A stretch of DNA of 64,000 bases from Nonomuraea jabiensis (GTDB taxonomy: Bacteria > Actinomycetota > Actinomycetes > Streptosporangiales > Streptosporangiaceae): positions 5,208,001-5,272,000 of the forward strand of contig NZ_JACHMB010000001.1 of the NCBI RefSeq assembly GCF_014204795.1, written 5' to 3'. Below are positions 14,594-24,055 of the stretch, in pieces. The first letter of the stretch is position 1; each line of letters begins with the position of its first letter. The position numbers and the translations under genes are program-made. Under the pieces are notes generated by a model that saw only the letters and a program-made list of their open reading frames with translations, was not told the DNA's origin and made no database searches.

Positions 14594-16024
14594 ATGATCC
14601 GTCTGCAGAACTTCATCAATGGTGAGTTCGTGGACGCCAAGAGCGGCAAGTTCTCCGACATCATCGACCCGTGCACGGGCGAGGCCTACCTACAGGCCCC
14701 CGTCTCCGGGCCGGAGGACGTCGATGCCGCCTTCGCCGCCGCTGCCGCCGCGTTCGAGTCGTGGGGCAGGACCACGCCGGGTGAGCGGGCCAACCTCCTG
14801 CTCAAGGTCGCCGACGCCATCGACGCGCGGGCCGACGAGATCAACGAGGCGGAGTGCCTCAACACCGGCAAGCCGCGGGCCCGGATGGCCGAGGACGAGA
14901 CCCCGGTGGCCGCCGACCACTTCCGCTTCTTCGCGGGCGCGGCGCGCACCCTGGAGGGTCCCACGGCCGGCGAGTTCCTCGCCGAGCACACCAGCGTCAT
15001 CCGGCACGAGCCGATCGGCGTGATCGGCCAGGTCACGCCGTGGAACTACCCGATGATGATGGCGGTCTGGAAGATCGCCCCGGCCCTGGCGGCCGGCAAC
15101 ACGGTCGTGCTCAAGCCGTCCGACACCACCCCGGCCTCCACGCTCAAGCTGGCCGAGATCCTCGGCGAGGTGCTGCCCGCGGGCGTCTTCAACGTCGTCA
15201 CCGGCGACCGCGAGACCGGCGCCCTCGTGGTGAGCCACCTCACCGCCTCCATGGTCGCCATCACCGGCTCGGTCGGCGCGGGCATGTCGGTCGCCAAGAG
15301 CGCCGCCGACGATCTCAAGCGCGTCCACCTGGAGCTCGGCGGCAAGGCCCCGGTCGTGGTGTTCGAGGACGTCAAGGACCTGCGCAAGGCCGCCTCCGAC
15401 ATCGCCACCGCCGGCCTCTACAACGCCGGCCAGGACTGCACCGCCGCCTGCCGCGTGCTGGTGCACGAGAGCGTGCACGACGAGTTCGTGGCCGCGCTCG
15501 CCGAGGCCGCCGCCGGCACCGTGACCGGCGACCTGGGCAACGAGGACGCGCTCTACGGGCCGCTCAACAACGAGAACCAGCTCGCCAGGGTTCAGGGCTT
15601 CATCGACCGGGTCCCGGCGCACGCCAAGGTCCTCACCGGCGGCCACCGGGTCGGCGAGAAGGGCTACTTCTTCGCGCCGACGATCGTCGACGGCCTCAAG
15701 CAGGACGACGAGATGGTGCAGAACGAGGTCTTCGGCCCCGTGATCACCGTCCAGACGTTCACCGACGAGGCCGACGCGCTGGCCAAGGCCAACGACGTCA
15801 AGTACGGCCTGAGCGGCTCGGTCTGGACCTCCGACCACGGCCGGGCCATGCGCATGTCCAACCGGCTCGACTTCGGCGTGGTCTGGGTCAACACGCACAT
15901 CCCGTTCGTCTCGGAGATGCCGCACGGCGGCTTCAAGCACTCCGGGTACGGCAAGGACCTGTCGGTGTTCGGCCTGCACGACTACACCCGGGTCAAGCAC
16001 GTCATGCACTACATCGGCGAATAG
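14594..16024 (+). CDS. patD: Gamma-aminobutyraldehyde dehydrogenase-like aldehyde dehydrogenase
   Basis: 476 residues, the usual length for the NAD-dependent ALDH superfamily. Visible motifs are TPWNYPMMM (148-156), the NAD fold, LELGGKAP with general base E247, and NAGQDCTAACR with catalytic C282. QDCTA around the Cys is typical of the aminobutyraldehyde/betaine aldehyde group. It should oxidise 4-aminobutanal, made from putrescine, to GABA in the cytosol. It heads a run of putrescine/spermidine uptake genes in the same orientation. Confidence 0.87.
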   Translation: MIRLQNFINGEFVDAKSGKFSDIIDPCTGEAYLQAPVSGPEDVDAAFAAAAAAFESWGRTTPGERANLLLKVADAIDARADEINEAECLNTGKPRARMAEDETPVAADHFRFFAGAARTLEGPTAGEFLAEHTSVIRHEPIGVIGQVTPWNYPMMMAVWKIAPALAAGNTVVLKPSDTTPASTLKLAEILGEVLPAGVFNVVTGDRETGALVVSHLTASMVAITGSVGAGMSVAKSAADDLKRVHLELGGKAPVVVFEDVKDLRKAASDIATAGLYNAGQDCTAACRVLVHESVHDEFVAALAEAAAGTVTGDLGNEDALYGPLNNENQLARVQGFIDRVPAHAKVLTGGHRVGEKGYFFAPTIVDGLKQDDEMVQNEVFGPVITVQTFTDEADALAKANDVKYGLSGSVWTSDHGRAMRMSNRLDFGVVWVNTHIPFVSEMPHGGFKHSGYGKDLSVFGLHDYTRVKHVMHYIGE

Positions 16025-16037
16025 GACGACGGCTGGG

Positions 16038-17108
16038 ATGACTGAGCTGAATGCGATAGAGCTTGAGGACGTCGTCAAGGAGTACCTCTCGCATGGCGAG
16101 GTCGTCCAGGCGGTCAAGGGCGTCACGCTGGGCATCGCCGAGGGGGAGTTCTTCTCCCTCCTCGGCCCGTCCGGGTGCGGCAAGACCACGACCATGAGGA
16201 TGATCGCGGGGTTCGAACCGCCCTCGAAGGGGCTGGTGCGGCTGCACGGCAAGGACGTCACGGACGTCCCGCCCAACAAGCGCGACGTCAACATGGTCTT
16301 CCAGTCCTACGCCCTCTTCCCGCACATGAGCGTCTGGGACAACGTGGCCTTCGGGCTGAAACAGCGCAAGACGCCGCAGGAGGAGATCAAGCGGCGGGTC
16401 GGCGAGATGCTGGAGATCGTCGACCTCGCCGGCAGGGAGAAGCGCCGCCCGCGCGAGATGTCCGGCGGCCAGCAGCAGCGCGTGGCGCTGGCCCGCGCGC
16501 TGGTCAACCGGCCGCGGGCGCTCCTGCTCGACGAACCGCTCGGCGCGCTCGACCTCAAGCTGCGCCAGGCCATGCAGATCGAGCTCAAGCGCATCCAGCG
16601 CGAGGTCGGCATCACGTTCGTGTACGTGACCCACGACCAGAACGAGGCGCTGACCATGAGCGACCGGATCGCTGTCATGAACGACGGCCTGGTCGAGCAG
16701 CTCGCCGGGCCGCGGGAGATCTACGAGCGGCCCGCGACCGCGTTCGTGGCCGGCTTCATCGGCACCTCCAACCTGCTCACGGGCACCGCGAGCGGCGGCG
16801 AGCTGAAGATCGGCGGCGGCCGCGTGCTGGTGCCGGGGCACGACGGCGACGTGACGGTGACCGTGCGGCCCGAGAAGATCACCATCGACACGGTGGAGCC
16901 CGGCCAGGGCCTGAGCGCCGTGCGCGGCACCGTCGCCGAGGTGGTCTACCTGGGGACCTACAACAGTTACGCGGTGAGTCTCGCTGACGGGGCCGAGATC
17001 ACGGTGTTCCAGCAGAACGCTCTTGACGCTTCGGCCACCGCGGAGCGGGGGGACTCCGTCTGGCTGTCGTGGCAGGCGCAGCACTCATATGTGATTGGAA
17101 GTCGATAG
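16038..17108 (+). CDS. potA: Spermidine/putrescine ABC transporter ATP-binding protein
   Basis: 356 residues. Walker A GPSGCGKTT at 43-51, Q-loop VFQSYALFPHM, signature SGGQQQR at 142-148, Walker B ALLLDEP at 161-167, H-loop VTHDQNEAL. A C-terminal TOBE domain (about 240-356) is typical of PotA/MalK-type importers. It energises uptake through the two permeases encoded at 18318-19951. It begins 13 bases after the dehydrogenase stop, in the same operon. Confidence 0.9.
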   Translation: MTELNAIELEDVVKEYLSHGEVVQAVKGVTLGIAEGEFFSLLGPSGCGKTTTMRMIAGFEPPSKGLVRLHGKDVTDVPPNKRDVNMVFQSYALFPHMSVWDNVAFGLKQRKTPQEEIKRRVGEMLEIVDLAGREKRRPREMSGGQQQRVALARALVNRPRALLLDEPLGALDLKLRQAMQIELKRIQREVGITFVYVTHDQNEALTMSDRIAVMNDGLVEQLAGPREIYERPATAFVAGFIGTSNLLTGTASGGELKIGGGRVLVPGHDGDVTVTVRPEKITIDTVEPGQGLSAVRGTVAEVVYLGTYNSYAVSLADGAEITVFQQNALDASATAERGDSVWLSWQAQHSYVIGSR

Positions 17109-17114
17109 CACCTC

Positions 17115-18314
17115 ATGAACCACCCCATGCTCCGCTCCCGTCGCGATTTCTTCCGCGTCGCCGGGTTCTCCGCCACCGGGCTCGCGCTGGCCGCCTGCGG
17201 CGTTCAAGGACAGAAGGCCGCGCCCCCGAAGGCCGACGCGGTCAAGGATTTCTGGGCCAAGCAGACCAAGCACGGCAAGGTCGTCTTCGCCAACTGGCCC
17301 GAGTACATGCCCGAGGACAAGGCCCCGCTGGAGAAGTTCAAGCAGGCCACCGGCATCTCGTACGAGTACAAAGAGGTCATCCAGGAGAACGCCGAGTTCT
17401 TCGGCAAGGCCGACCCCGTCCTGCGGGCGGGGCAGTCGCTGGGCTACGACATCGTCGTCATGACCAACGGCGTTCAGCTCCAGCACATGATCGAGCTGGG
17501 CTACGTGACGCCGCTCGACCACTCCCAGCTGCCGAACTTCGAGGCCAACGCCGGCCAGAAGTACAAGGAGCGGGCCTACGACCCCGGCAACAAGTACACG
17601 GTGCCGTACACGTCGGGGGTGACCGGGATCGCGTACAACACCAAGTACGTCGACGAGGACATCACCAGCATCGAGTCGCTGTTCGACCCCAAGTACAAGG
17701 GCCATGTCGGCATGATGGCCGACGCCCAGGAGATCGCGAACTTCGGCATGTTCGCGCTCGGCATCGCCCCGGAGAAGTCGACCGAGGCGGACTGGAAGAA
17801 GGCCGGGGAGAAGCTCAAGGCGCAGCGTGACGCCGGAATTGTCCGGAAATATTACGATCAAAACTACATCGACGCTGTGTCCAAGGGTGACGTCTGGCTC
17901 ACCATGGCCTGGTCGGGCGACGTCTTCCAGCGCCAGCTCGCCGGCGAGCCCGTCAAGTTCGTGGTGCCCGAGGAGGGCGGCACGATCTGGACCGACAACA
18001 TGCTCATCCCCAAGAACGCGGCCAACCCGGTGGACGCGCTCATGCTCATGGACTACCTCTACCAGCCGGCCGTGGCCGCCGAGCTGGACGAGTTCATCCA
18101 GTACGTCACCCCGGTCCCGGCCGTGCAGGACCTGCTGCGGGAGAAGGCCAAGACGGCCAAGGGCAAGGACAAGAAGGCCCTCGAGGACATGATCGACAGC
18201 CCGCTCATGTTCCCCACCGAGGCCGACTACGCCAAGCTGCACAACTACACCCCGCTGACCACCCAGCAGGAGCAGGTCTTCAACCCGATCTTCCAGTCCA
18301 TCACCCAGGCATAG
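17115..18314 (+). CDS. potD: Polyamine ABC transporter substrate-binding lipoprotein
   Basis: 399 residues. The N-terminus RSRRDFFRVAGFSATGLALAACG combines a twin-arginine motif with a lipobox (LAAC, lipidated C28). It should therefore be Tat-exported and membrane-anchored outside the cytoplasmic membrane. The mature part has PotD-like features (VFANWPEYMPED, YDIVVMTNGVQLQHMIELG, YTSGVTGIAYNTKYVDED). It should capture spermidine or putrescine for the permeases. It starts 6 bases after potA. Confidence 0.88.
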   Translation: MNHPMLRSRRDFFRVAGFSATGLALAACGVQGQKAAPPKADAVKDFWAKQTKHGKVVFANWPEYMPEDKAPLEKFKQATGISYEYKEVIQENAEFFGKADPVLRAGQSLGYDIVVMTNGVQLQHMIELGYVTPLDHSQLPNFEANAGQKYKERAYDPGNKYTVPYTSGVTGIAYNTKYVDEDITSIESLFDPKYKGHVGMMADAQEIANFGMFALGIAPEKSTEADWKKAGEKLKAQRDAGIVRKYYDQNYIDAVSKGDVWLTMAWSGDVFQRQLAGEPVKFVVPEEGGTIWTDNMLIPKNAANPVDALMLMDYLYQPAVAAELDEFIQYVTPVPAVQDLLREKAKTAKGKDKKALEDMIDSPLMFPTEADYAKLHNYTPLTTQQEQVFNPIFQSITQA

Positions 18315-18317
18315 CGC

Positions 18318-19169
18318 ATGAGGCGGCTCACCCCCTACCTGCTGGCGCTGCCGAGCTGGATGTGGCTGGCGATCTTCCTGGTCGTCCCCATGGCCGCGAT
18401 GGCCTCGGTCTCCCTGCAGACCGGCAACGCCATCGACGGCTTCGCCATGACGTTCAGCTTCTCCAACTACACCGACGCGCTCGGCCGCTACAGCACCCAG
18501 CTGGTGCGCTCGCTGCTCTACGGCGGCCTGGCCACCCTGGCCATGCTGGTGATCGGCTACCCGGTGGCGTACTGGATCGCGTTCAAGGGCGGCACGCGCA
18601 AGTCCGTGTACCTGTTCCTGCTGCTGCTGCCGTTCTTCGTGTCGTTCGTGCTGCGCACGATCTCGTGGAACTTCCTGCTGTCGGACAACGGCATCCTGTT
18701 CGGCACGCTGAAGGGCTGGGGGCTGCTGCCCGAGGACTTCCACGTGCTGGCCACGACGGTCGCCGTGGTCGGCGGGCTGACGTACAACTTCCTGCCGTTC
18801 ATGATCCTGCCGATCTACGTGTCGCTGGAGCGGGTGGACCCGCGGGTGATCGAGGCGGCCCAGGACCTGTACGCCACGCGGACGTCGGCCTTCCGGCGGG
18901 TGGTGCTGCCGCTGTCGCTGCCGGGGGTGTTCGCGGGGGTGCTGATGACGTTCGTGCCCGCCACGGCCGACCCGATCAACGCGCAGATCCTCGGCGGCAC
19001 GGCCAACACGATGATCGGCAACATCATCCAGACCGAGTACCTGACGAACCTCAACTACCCGACCGCCTCGGCCCTGTCGTTCACGCTGATGGCGGTGCTG
19101 CTGGTGGGCATCTTCATCTACGCCAGGGCACTCGGGACGGAGAACGTGCTCGAGGCGGCGGCCCGATGA
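18318..19169 (+). CDS. potB: Polyamine ABC transporter permease 1
   Basis: 283 residues, about six membrane segments, with the binding-protein-dependent transport inner-membrane signature (EAAQDLYATRTSAFRRVVLPLSLPGVFAG) that docks the ATPase. It starts 3 bases after potD; its stop overlaps the next start by 4 bases (ATGA). It forms the channel with the second permease. Confidence 0.9.
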   Translation: MRRLTPYLLALPSWMWLAIFLVVPMAAMASVSLQTGNAIDGFAMTFSFSNYTDALGRYSTQLVRSLLYGGLATLAMLVIGYPVAYWIAFKGGTRKSVYLFLLLLPFFVSFVLRTISWNFLLSDNGILFGTLKGWGLLPEDFHVLATTVAVVGGLTYNFLPFMILPIYVSLERVDPRVIEAAQDLYATRTSAFRRVVLPLSLPGVFAGVLMTFVPATADPINAQILGGTANTMIGNIIQTEYLTNLNYPTASALSFTLMAVLLVGIFIYARALGTENVLEAAAR

Positions 19170-19951
19170 GGGGCACCCGGCTCGGAGACCGGCTTCTCCA
19201 CATCTACACCTGGATCATCATCCTCTGGCTGTCCTCGCCGATCGCCGTGATGATCCTCTTCGGCTTCAACGACAAGAAGAGCAAGTCGAACACCTCCTGG
19301 CAGGGCTTCACGCTCCGCTGGTACGCCGAACTGTTCGACATCTCCGACCTGACCGTGGCGCTGCGAAACTCGCTGGTGATCGCCGCGGTCAGCACGATCA
19401 TCACGGTCGTGATCGGCACCATGCTCGGGCTGGCGATCGGGCGGCACCGCTTCCGCGGCAAGGGGGTCACGAACTTCCTGGTCTTCGCCGCCATCTCCAC
19501 GCCCGAGCTGGTCATGGGCGCGTCGCTGCTGTCGCTGTTCGTCTCGGGGAACGTGCCGCGCGACGCGAACACGATCATCGTCTCCCACGTGCTGTTCTCG
19601 CTGTCCTTCGTGGTGGTGACGGTACGTGCGCGCATCGTCACGCTGGACCCGTCGCTGGAGGAGGCGGCCAGGGATCTGGGGGCGACGGCCTGGGGGACAT
19701 TCAGGCAGGTGACGCTGCCGTCGATCATGCCGGGCGTGATGGCGGGCGCGATGCTGTCGTTCGCTCTGTCCATCGACGACTACGTGGTCACCAGCTTCGT
19801 CAACGGCTCGACCGTCACCTTCCCCCTGTGGATCGTCGGTGCGGTCAAGACCGGTATCCCACCCCAGGTCAACGTCATGGGTACGCTGATCTTCGGCATC
19901 GGGGTGCTGATCGCGATCGGAAACGCGGTGGCGGCACGGCGCCGTACCTAA
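19166..19951 (+). CDS. potC: Polyamine ABC transporter permease 2
   Basis: 261 residues from the ATG in the ATGA overlap. About six membrane segments; the EAA loop is EEAARDLGATAWGTFRQVTLPSIMPGVMAG, and FALSIDDYVVTSF is typical of PotC. It pairs with the upstream permease. Confidence 0.9.
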   Translation: MRGTRLGDRLLHIYTWIIILWLSSPIAVMILFGFNDKKSKSNTSWQGFTLRWYAELFDISDLTVALRNSLVIAAVSTIITVVIGTMLGLAIGRHRFRGKGVTNFLVFAAISTPELVMGASLLSLFVSGNVPRDANTIIVSHVLFSLSFVVVTVRARIVTLDPSLEEAARDLGATAWGTFRQVTLPSIMPGVMAGAMLSFALSIDDYVVTSFVNGSTVTFPLWIVGAVKTGIPPQVNVMGTLIFGIGVLIAIGNAVAARRRT

Positions 19952-19986
19952 ATAACCTCCACGAACTTCGTAGGGAAGTGGGATTT

Positions 19987-21381
19987 GTGGATCCGCTGAA
20001 GGCGCTTGCTGATGCGGAGCGCAAGCCGTACTGGCTGGACAGCCCGGCCAGACCCGAGCCGCGACCGCGGCTCGACCAGACAACGAGCGCCGACCTGGTC
20101 GTCGTCGGCGGAGGCTTCTCAGGGCTGTGGACGGCCCTGATGGCCAAGGAACGCGATCCGTCCCTGGACGTGGTCCTGCTCGAAGGACGCAGGATCGGCT
20201 GGGCCGCCACCGGCCGCAACGGCGGGTTCTGCATGGCGACCCTCACCCACGGCCTGGCCAACGGCCTGGAACGGTGGCCGGACGAGATCGGGCGCCTGGA
20301 GCGCATGGGCGTGGCCAACCTCGACGAGATCGAGCAGACCCTGGAGCGCTACGGCGTCGACTGCTCCTTCGAGCGCACCGGCGAGCTGCACGTGGCCACC
20401 GAGCCGTGGCAGCTCGACGGGCTGCGCGAGCACCTGGAGCTGATCTCCGAGCTGGGGCTCGACTACGTGCCGCTCGACCAGGAGCAGGTGCGGGCCGAGG
20501 TGAACTCGCCGACCTACCTGGGCGGGCTCTGGGAGCGCAGCGGATGCGCCATGCTCGACCCGGCGCGGCTGGCCTGGGGGCTGCGGGAGGCGTGCCTGCG
20601 GCTGGGGGTGCGCGTTCACGAACGCACCCCGGTCCGCTCGCTGCGCGACGACGGCACGACGATCACGCTGCGCACGCCGCACGGCGCGGTCGCGGCCCGG
20701 CAGGTGGCGCTGGGGACCGGGGTGTTCCCGCCGCTGCTGCGGCGGCTCAAGCACTTCGTGGTCCCCGTGTACGACTACGCCCTGATGACCGAGCCCCTGA
20801 CCGACCTCCAGCTCGCCGAGGTCGGCTGGCGCAACCGGCAGGGCGTGGGCGACTCGGGCAACCAGTTCCACTACTACCGGCTGACCGACGACAACCGGAT
20901 CCTGTGGGGCGGCTACGACGCCGTCTACTACAACGGGGGTCTGGTCAAACCCGAGTACGAGCAGCGCGACGAGACGTTCGTCAAGCTCGCCGAGCACTTC
21001 TACGAGACCTTCCCCCAGCTCGACGGGGTGCGGTTCACCCACCGGTGGGGCGGGGTGATCGACACCTGCAGCCGGTTCAGCGCCTTCTACGGGCAGGCGC
21101 ACGGCGGGCGGCTGGCCTACGCCACCGGCTACACCGGGATGGGCGTGGGCGCCACCCGCTTCGGCGCGAACGTCATGCTCGACCTGCTGTCGGGCGAGTC
21201 CACCGAGCGGACCCGGCTGCGGATGGTCAAGGAGAAGCCGATGCCGTTCCCGCCGGAGCCGGTGCGGTCCGGGGTCATCCAGGTCACCCGGTGGTCGATC
21301 GCGCAGGCCGACCAGCACCAGGGCAAGCGCAACCTGTGGCTGCGCGCGCTCGACCGGATGGGGCTGGGGTTCGACTCGTGA
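19987..21381 (+). CDS. FAD-dependent amine oxidoreductase (PuuB/DadA-like)
   Basis: 464 residues from GTG 19987, preceded by AGGGAA at 9-base spacing; an in-frame GTG at 19978 lacks a Shine-Dalgarno. A DAO-fold FAD-binding motif DLVVVGGGFSGLWTALMAKE is followed by RRIGWAATGRNGG, the family's second signature. The C-terminal YATGYTGMGVGATRFGANV is the FAD-closing motif. Homologues oxidise gamma-glutamylputrescine or related amines to aldehydes with H2O2 release. Here it would supply the substrate of the aldehyde dehydrogenase. No gamma-glutamylputrescine synthetase is in the window, so direct amine oxidation is equally possible. Confidence 0.8.
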   Translation: MDPLKALADAERKPYWLDSPARPEPRPRLDQTTSADLVVVGGGFSGLWTALMAKERDPSLDVVLLEGRRIGWAATGRNGGFCMATLTHGLANGLERWPDEIGRLERMGVANLDEIEQTLERYGVDCSFERTGELHVATEPWQLDGLREHLELISELGLDYVPLDQEQVRAEVNSPTYLGGLWERSGCAMLDPARLAWGLREACLRLGVRVHERTPVRSLRDDGTTITLRTPHGAVAARQVALGTGVFPPLLRRLKHFVVPVYDYALMTEPLTDLQLAEVGWRNRQGVGDSGNQFHYYRLTDDNRILWGGYDAVYYNGGLVKPEYEQRDETFVKLAEHFYETFPQLDGVRFTHRWGGVIDTCSRFSAFYGQAHGGRLAYATGYTGMGVGATRFGANVMLDLLSGESTERTRLRMVKEKPMPFPPEPVRSGVIQVTRWSIAQADQHQGKRNLWLRALDRMGLGFDS

Positions 21382-22271
21382 TCCTGACCACGCGAGTCGA
21401 GTTCGTGGTCGACGGCCTCACGCTCGCCGGGGACCTGCGCGTCCCCGGCGGCGCGGGGCCGCGGCCCGCGCTGGTGTTCACGGGGCCGTTCACCGGGGTG
21501 CGCTCCCAGGTCACGGGGCTGTACGCGGACCGGCTGGCCGAGCGGGGGTACGTGACGCTGGCCTTCGACCACCGGAACTGGGGGGAGTCCGAAGGGCTTC
21601 CGCGCCGGGACGAGGATCCGCAGGGCAAGCTGCGCGACCTGCGGGGGGCGGTGTCGTTCCTGCGGTCGCGGGCCGAGGTGGACCGGGACCGGATCGGGGC
21701 GGTGGGGGTGTGTCTTGGGGGTGGTTACGCGCTCAAGTTCGCCGCCTTCGACCCCCGAGTCCGGATATTTGTCGGTATCGCGGGCGCGTACAACAACCCG
21801 TACAGCATGCGCTCCGGCATGGACTACCAGGCGGCGCTGGCGGGCCTCACGGACGTCCTCGAACGCCAGGACCAGGGCGGCGCCGTGGAGTACATCCCGG
21901 TGGTCTCCTCCTCTCTTGAGGAGGGGGAGGCCGCCATGCCGGGCGACGAGCCGTACGCGTACTACGGCACCTCACGGGGCGCCTCGCCGCACTGGTCCAA
22001 CTCGGTGACCAGGGCGAGCGTGCGGGAACTGGTCACGATGGACAACATGATGGGAGCGGACTTCCTGTCGCCCAAGCCGGCGCTGATCGTGCACGGGGTC
22101 GTCGACCGGTTCTGCTCGCCGGAGGGGGCCGAGGAGGCGTTCCGCCGCCTCGACCAGCCGAAACAGCTCGTCTGGGTGGACGCCAAGCAGCACATCGACC
22201 TGTACGACCGCGAACCGTACGTCACGCAGGCCGTGGACGCCACCGCCACCTTCCTCGCCGACCACCTGTGA
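21378..22271 (+). CDS. Alpha/beta hydrolase, dienelactone hydrolase-like
   Basis: 297 residues, GTG start in a GTGA overlap with the oxidoreductase. Alpha/beta-hydrolase features are LVFTGPFTGVRSQ, FDHRNWGESEG, and the nucleophile elbow GVCLGGGY, where Cys replaces Ser as in dienelactone hydrolases. The late DRFCS and AKQHIDLY segments supply the acid and His. Its role in polyamine metabolism is unclear; hydrolysis of a lactam, amide or ester intermediate is possible but unproven. Confidence 0.75.
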   Translation: MILTTRVEFVVDGLTLAGDLRVPGGAGPRPALVFTGPFTGVRSQVTGLYADRLAERGYVTLAFDHRNWGESEGLPRRDEDPQGKLRDLRGAVSFLRSRAEVDRDRIGAVGVCLGGGYALKFAAFDPRVRIFVGIAGAYNNPYSMRSGMDYQAALAGLTDVLERQDQGGAVEYIPVVSSSLEEGEAAMPGDEPYAYYGTSRGASPHWSNSVTRASVRELVTMDNMMGADFLSPKPALIVHGVVDRFCSPEGAEEAFRRLDQPKQLVWVDAKQHIDLYDREPYVTQAVDATATFLADHL

Positions 22272-22382
22272 CGGGCAAGGTCGTGTGAAGACTTGACCAG
22301 AACGGCACCGAGCGCGATGGCCTGACCCGCTCGGCATGCCATCCTCGCATGCGCCCCCCGACGACCTTTCGGAGGTGGGCGC

Positions 22383-23309
22383 ATGCGTACGAGCTGGCTG
22401 ATTGCCTGGCCGGTGCTGCTGCTGCTGACGGCGGCATGCGGCGCCGACCAGGCGGCCCTCATCCCCGTGGCGGCCAAGCCCCCGCCCAAGGTGGCCCGCT
22501 GCATGCTGAGGATCGCGGCCCCGCGCGCCGGGGTCGCGGCCCGCATCCAGCTCGTACGCGACATCTCCGCCTACCTCGGCACCCGCCCGGGCCGCATCGT
22601 CTACGGCGCCCTGGACCTGGTGACCGGGATCCATTTCGGGCAGGGAGAGCACGACCACGACCTCATCACCGCCAGCGGCTCCAAGGTCGACATCCTGACC
22701 GCCCTCCTCCACCAGCGCACCGGCGACCTGAACGAGGAGGAACGCGACCTGGCCACCCTCATGATCACGGAAAGCGACAACCTCGCCGCCGACGCCCTGT
22801 GGTCCCGCGTCGGCGCCTCCTCCGCGATGAGCGCCTTCTACCAGAGCGTGGGCCTGACGGAGACCACCCCGGGCCCCGCCATCTTCTGGGGCGGCACCCT
22901 CACCAGCCCCACCGACCGCATCCGCCTCCTGAAACTCCTGGTCAAGGGCCGGAAGGGCGGGGAGGGCCACCTGACCGAGGCCGACCGCCGGCTGGTGCTC
23001 GGCCTGATGTCCCGCGTCCAGAAGGACCAGTCGTGGGGCGTCAGCGCCGCCGCCCGCCCGGGAGACCGGGTGGCCCTGAAGAACGGCTGGACACCCCGCC
23101 CGTTCATCTCCGGCACGTGGGCCATGACGAGCTACGGCCGCATCGTCGGCCCGGGCCGCGACCTGCTGCTGTCAGTCCAGACCGACCACCAGCCGGGCCC
23201 GGACCCGGGCATCGAGACCATCGAGGGCGTCGCCCGCCTCATCCGCAACCGCCTCGACTCCCTCTCCCCGACCATCACCCGCCCCTGCATCGGCAACCCC
23301 ATCGCCTGA
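22383..23309 (+). CDS. Beta-lactamase-like serine hydrolase lipoprotein
   Basis: 308 residues, preceded by GGAGG about 8 bases before the ATG. A hydrophobic signal ends in a lipobox (LTAAC, C19). The class A fold motifs are S98-G-S-K101 (SxxK) and S131-D132-N133 (SDN). The third motif reads K-N-G rather than K-T/S-G, and the Omega-loop Glu signature is not obvious. This could be a weak beta-lactamase or, more likely, an inactive or different serine hydrolase at the cell surface. Confidence 0.75.
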   Translation: MRTSWLIAWPVLLLLTAACGADQAALIPVAAKPPPKVARCMLRIAAPRAGVAARIQLVRDISAYLGTRPGRIVYGALDLVTGIHFGQGEHDHDLITASGSKVDILTALLHQRTGDLNEEERDLATLMITESDNLAADALWSRVGASSAMSAFYQSVGLTETTPGPAIFWGGTLTSPTDRIRLLKLLVKGRKGGEGHLTEADRRLVLGLMSRVQKDQSWGVSAAARPGDRVALKNGWTPRPFISGTWAMTSYGRIVGPGRDLLLSVQTDHQPGPDPGIETIEGVARLIRNRLDSLSPTITRPCIGNPIA

Positions 23310-23767
23310 TCATCCGCGCCCTACCGCCGTCACCCTCCCCGAGCAAAAGGTCTTCTCGGGGAGGCGCTTCGCGCCGAGGGGCTCAGGCGTTTCTCATTTG
23401 GGCGCCTGGCGGCGCACCCCCCGCTCGCTCCGCTCGCCAGATGCCCACCCGTTGACCGGCGAAGTGGTGGGCCGACTGACGCCCACCCCGGACCGGCGTG
23501 CCGCAGGGCTGTCGTTGACCGATGAGGCAAACGCGAACTCGCGCCCAATCACCGGGTCGGCCTGCTGGATCGGGCCCATCGCACCCGCTTCGCGGCACCG
23601 CGGGCCGTACTCCCGCCCCGATACCGCGTTGTTCGTGGCCTTCGGTCAGCGTCAACCCGGTCTGTGCGGCATGGGAGGTGGGCCGCGTGGAACGTCGACG
23701 GGCACGGCATCCGAAGGCGGACCTGACACCTCGGTCGGGACGGAGCGGCCCGAGCCGTCGTGCCCGT
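23310..23767. other. 458-base stretch without a recognisable gene
   Basis: Open frames exist on both strands but none gives a recognisable protein or has a good ribosome binding site. The left part holds short GC-rich inverted repeats such as GGCGC-TTC-GCGCC near 23363, and could contain the transcription end of the lipoprotein gene and of the convergent small operon. Confidence 0.5.
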
Positions 23768-24055
23768 CTATCGGGCTTGGCCTGACAGCAGTGCCGTCCA
23801 GACCGCGCGAGCTTCAATGATGGAGCCCTGGTAGGTCTCGTGAACCACGTCCCCGGCTTCGGTCTGCAGGGTCCGGCGGATAAGAGTCTGACCGCCGCCC
23901 TCGCACAGCTCGTAGAACACGGCTCGGCAGGTGCAGGTCCACGCCACGACGCGGACGCGATCCAAGGCACCATGTGGTTCCAGCCACGTGAGCCGGACGT
24001 GACCACGCCGGGCCATGGGCACGTGCGGACTCAGGCAACCTTCGTCGGCCCTCAT
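23768..24055 (-). CDS. Hypothetical protein (coupled, second gene)
   Basis: 95 residues, beginning MRADEGCLSPHVPMARRGH. The start was chosen at the ATG (24055) whose ATGA overlaps the stop of the gene before it. It contains a strand-rich segment with CTCRAVFYELCEGG (a CxC and a further Cys), an aromatic-rich middle and an Arg-rich tail. No family recognised. Coupling with the upstream gene is the main evidence that it is real. Confidence 0.5.
   Translation of the reverse strand: MRADEGCLSPHVPMARRGHVRLTWLEPHGALDRVRVVAWTCTCRAVFYELCEGGGQTLIRRTLQTEAGDVVHETYQGSIIEARAVWTALLSGQAR

Noticed and set aside
23398..23820. 140-codon plus-strand frame in the gap after the beta-lactamase-like gene
   Set aside because: No Shine-Dalgarno, no recognisable motif, and it runs into the 3' end of the coupled small gene on the other strand.
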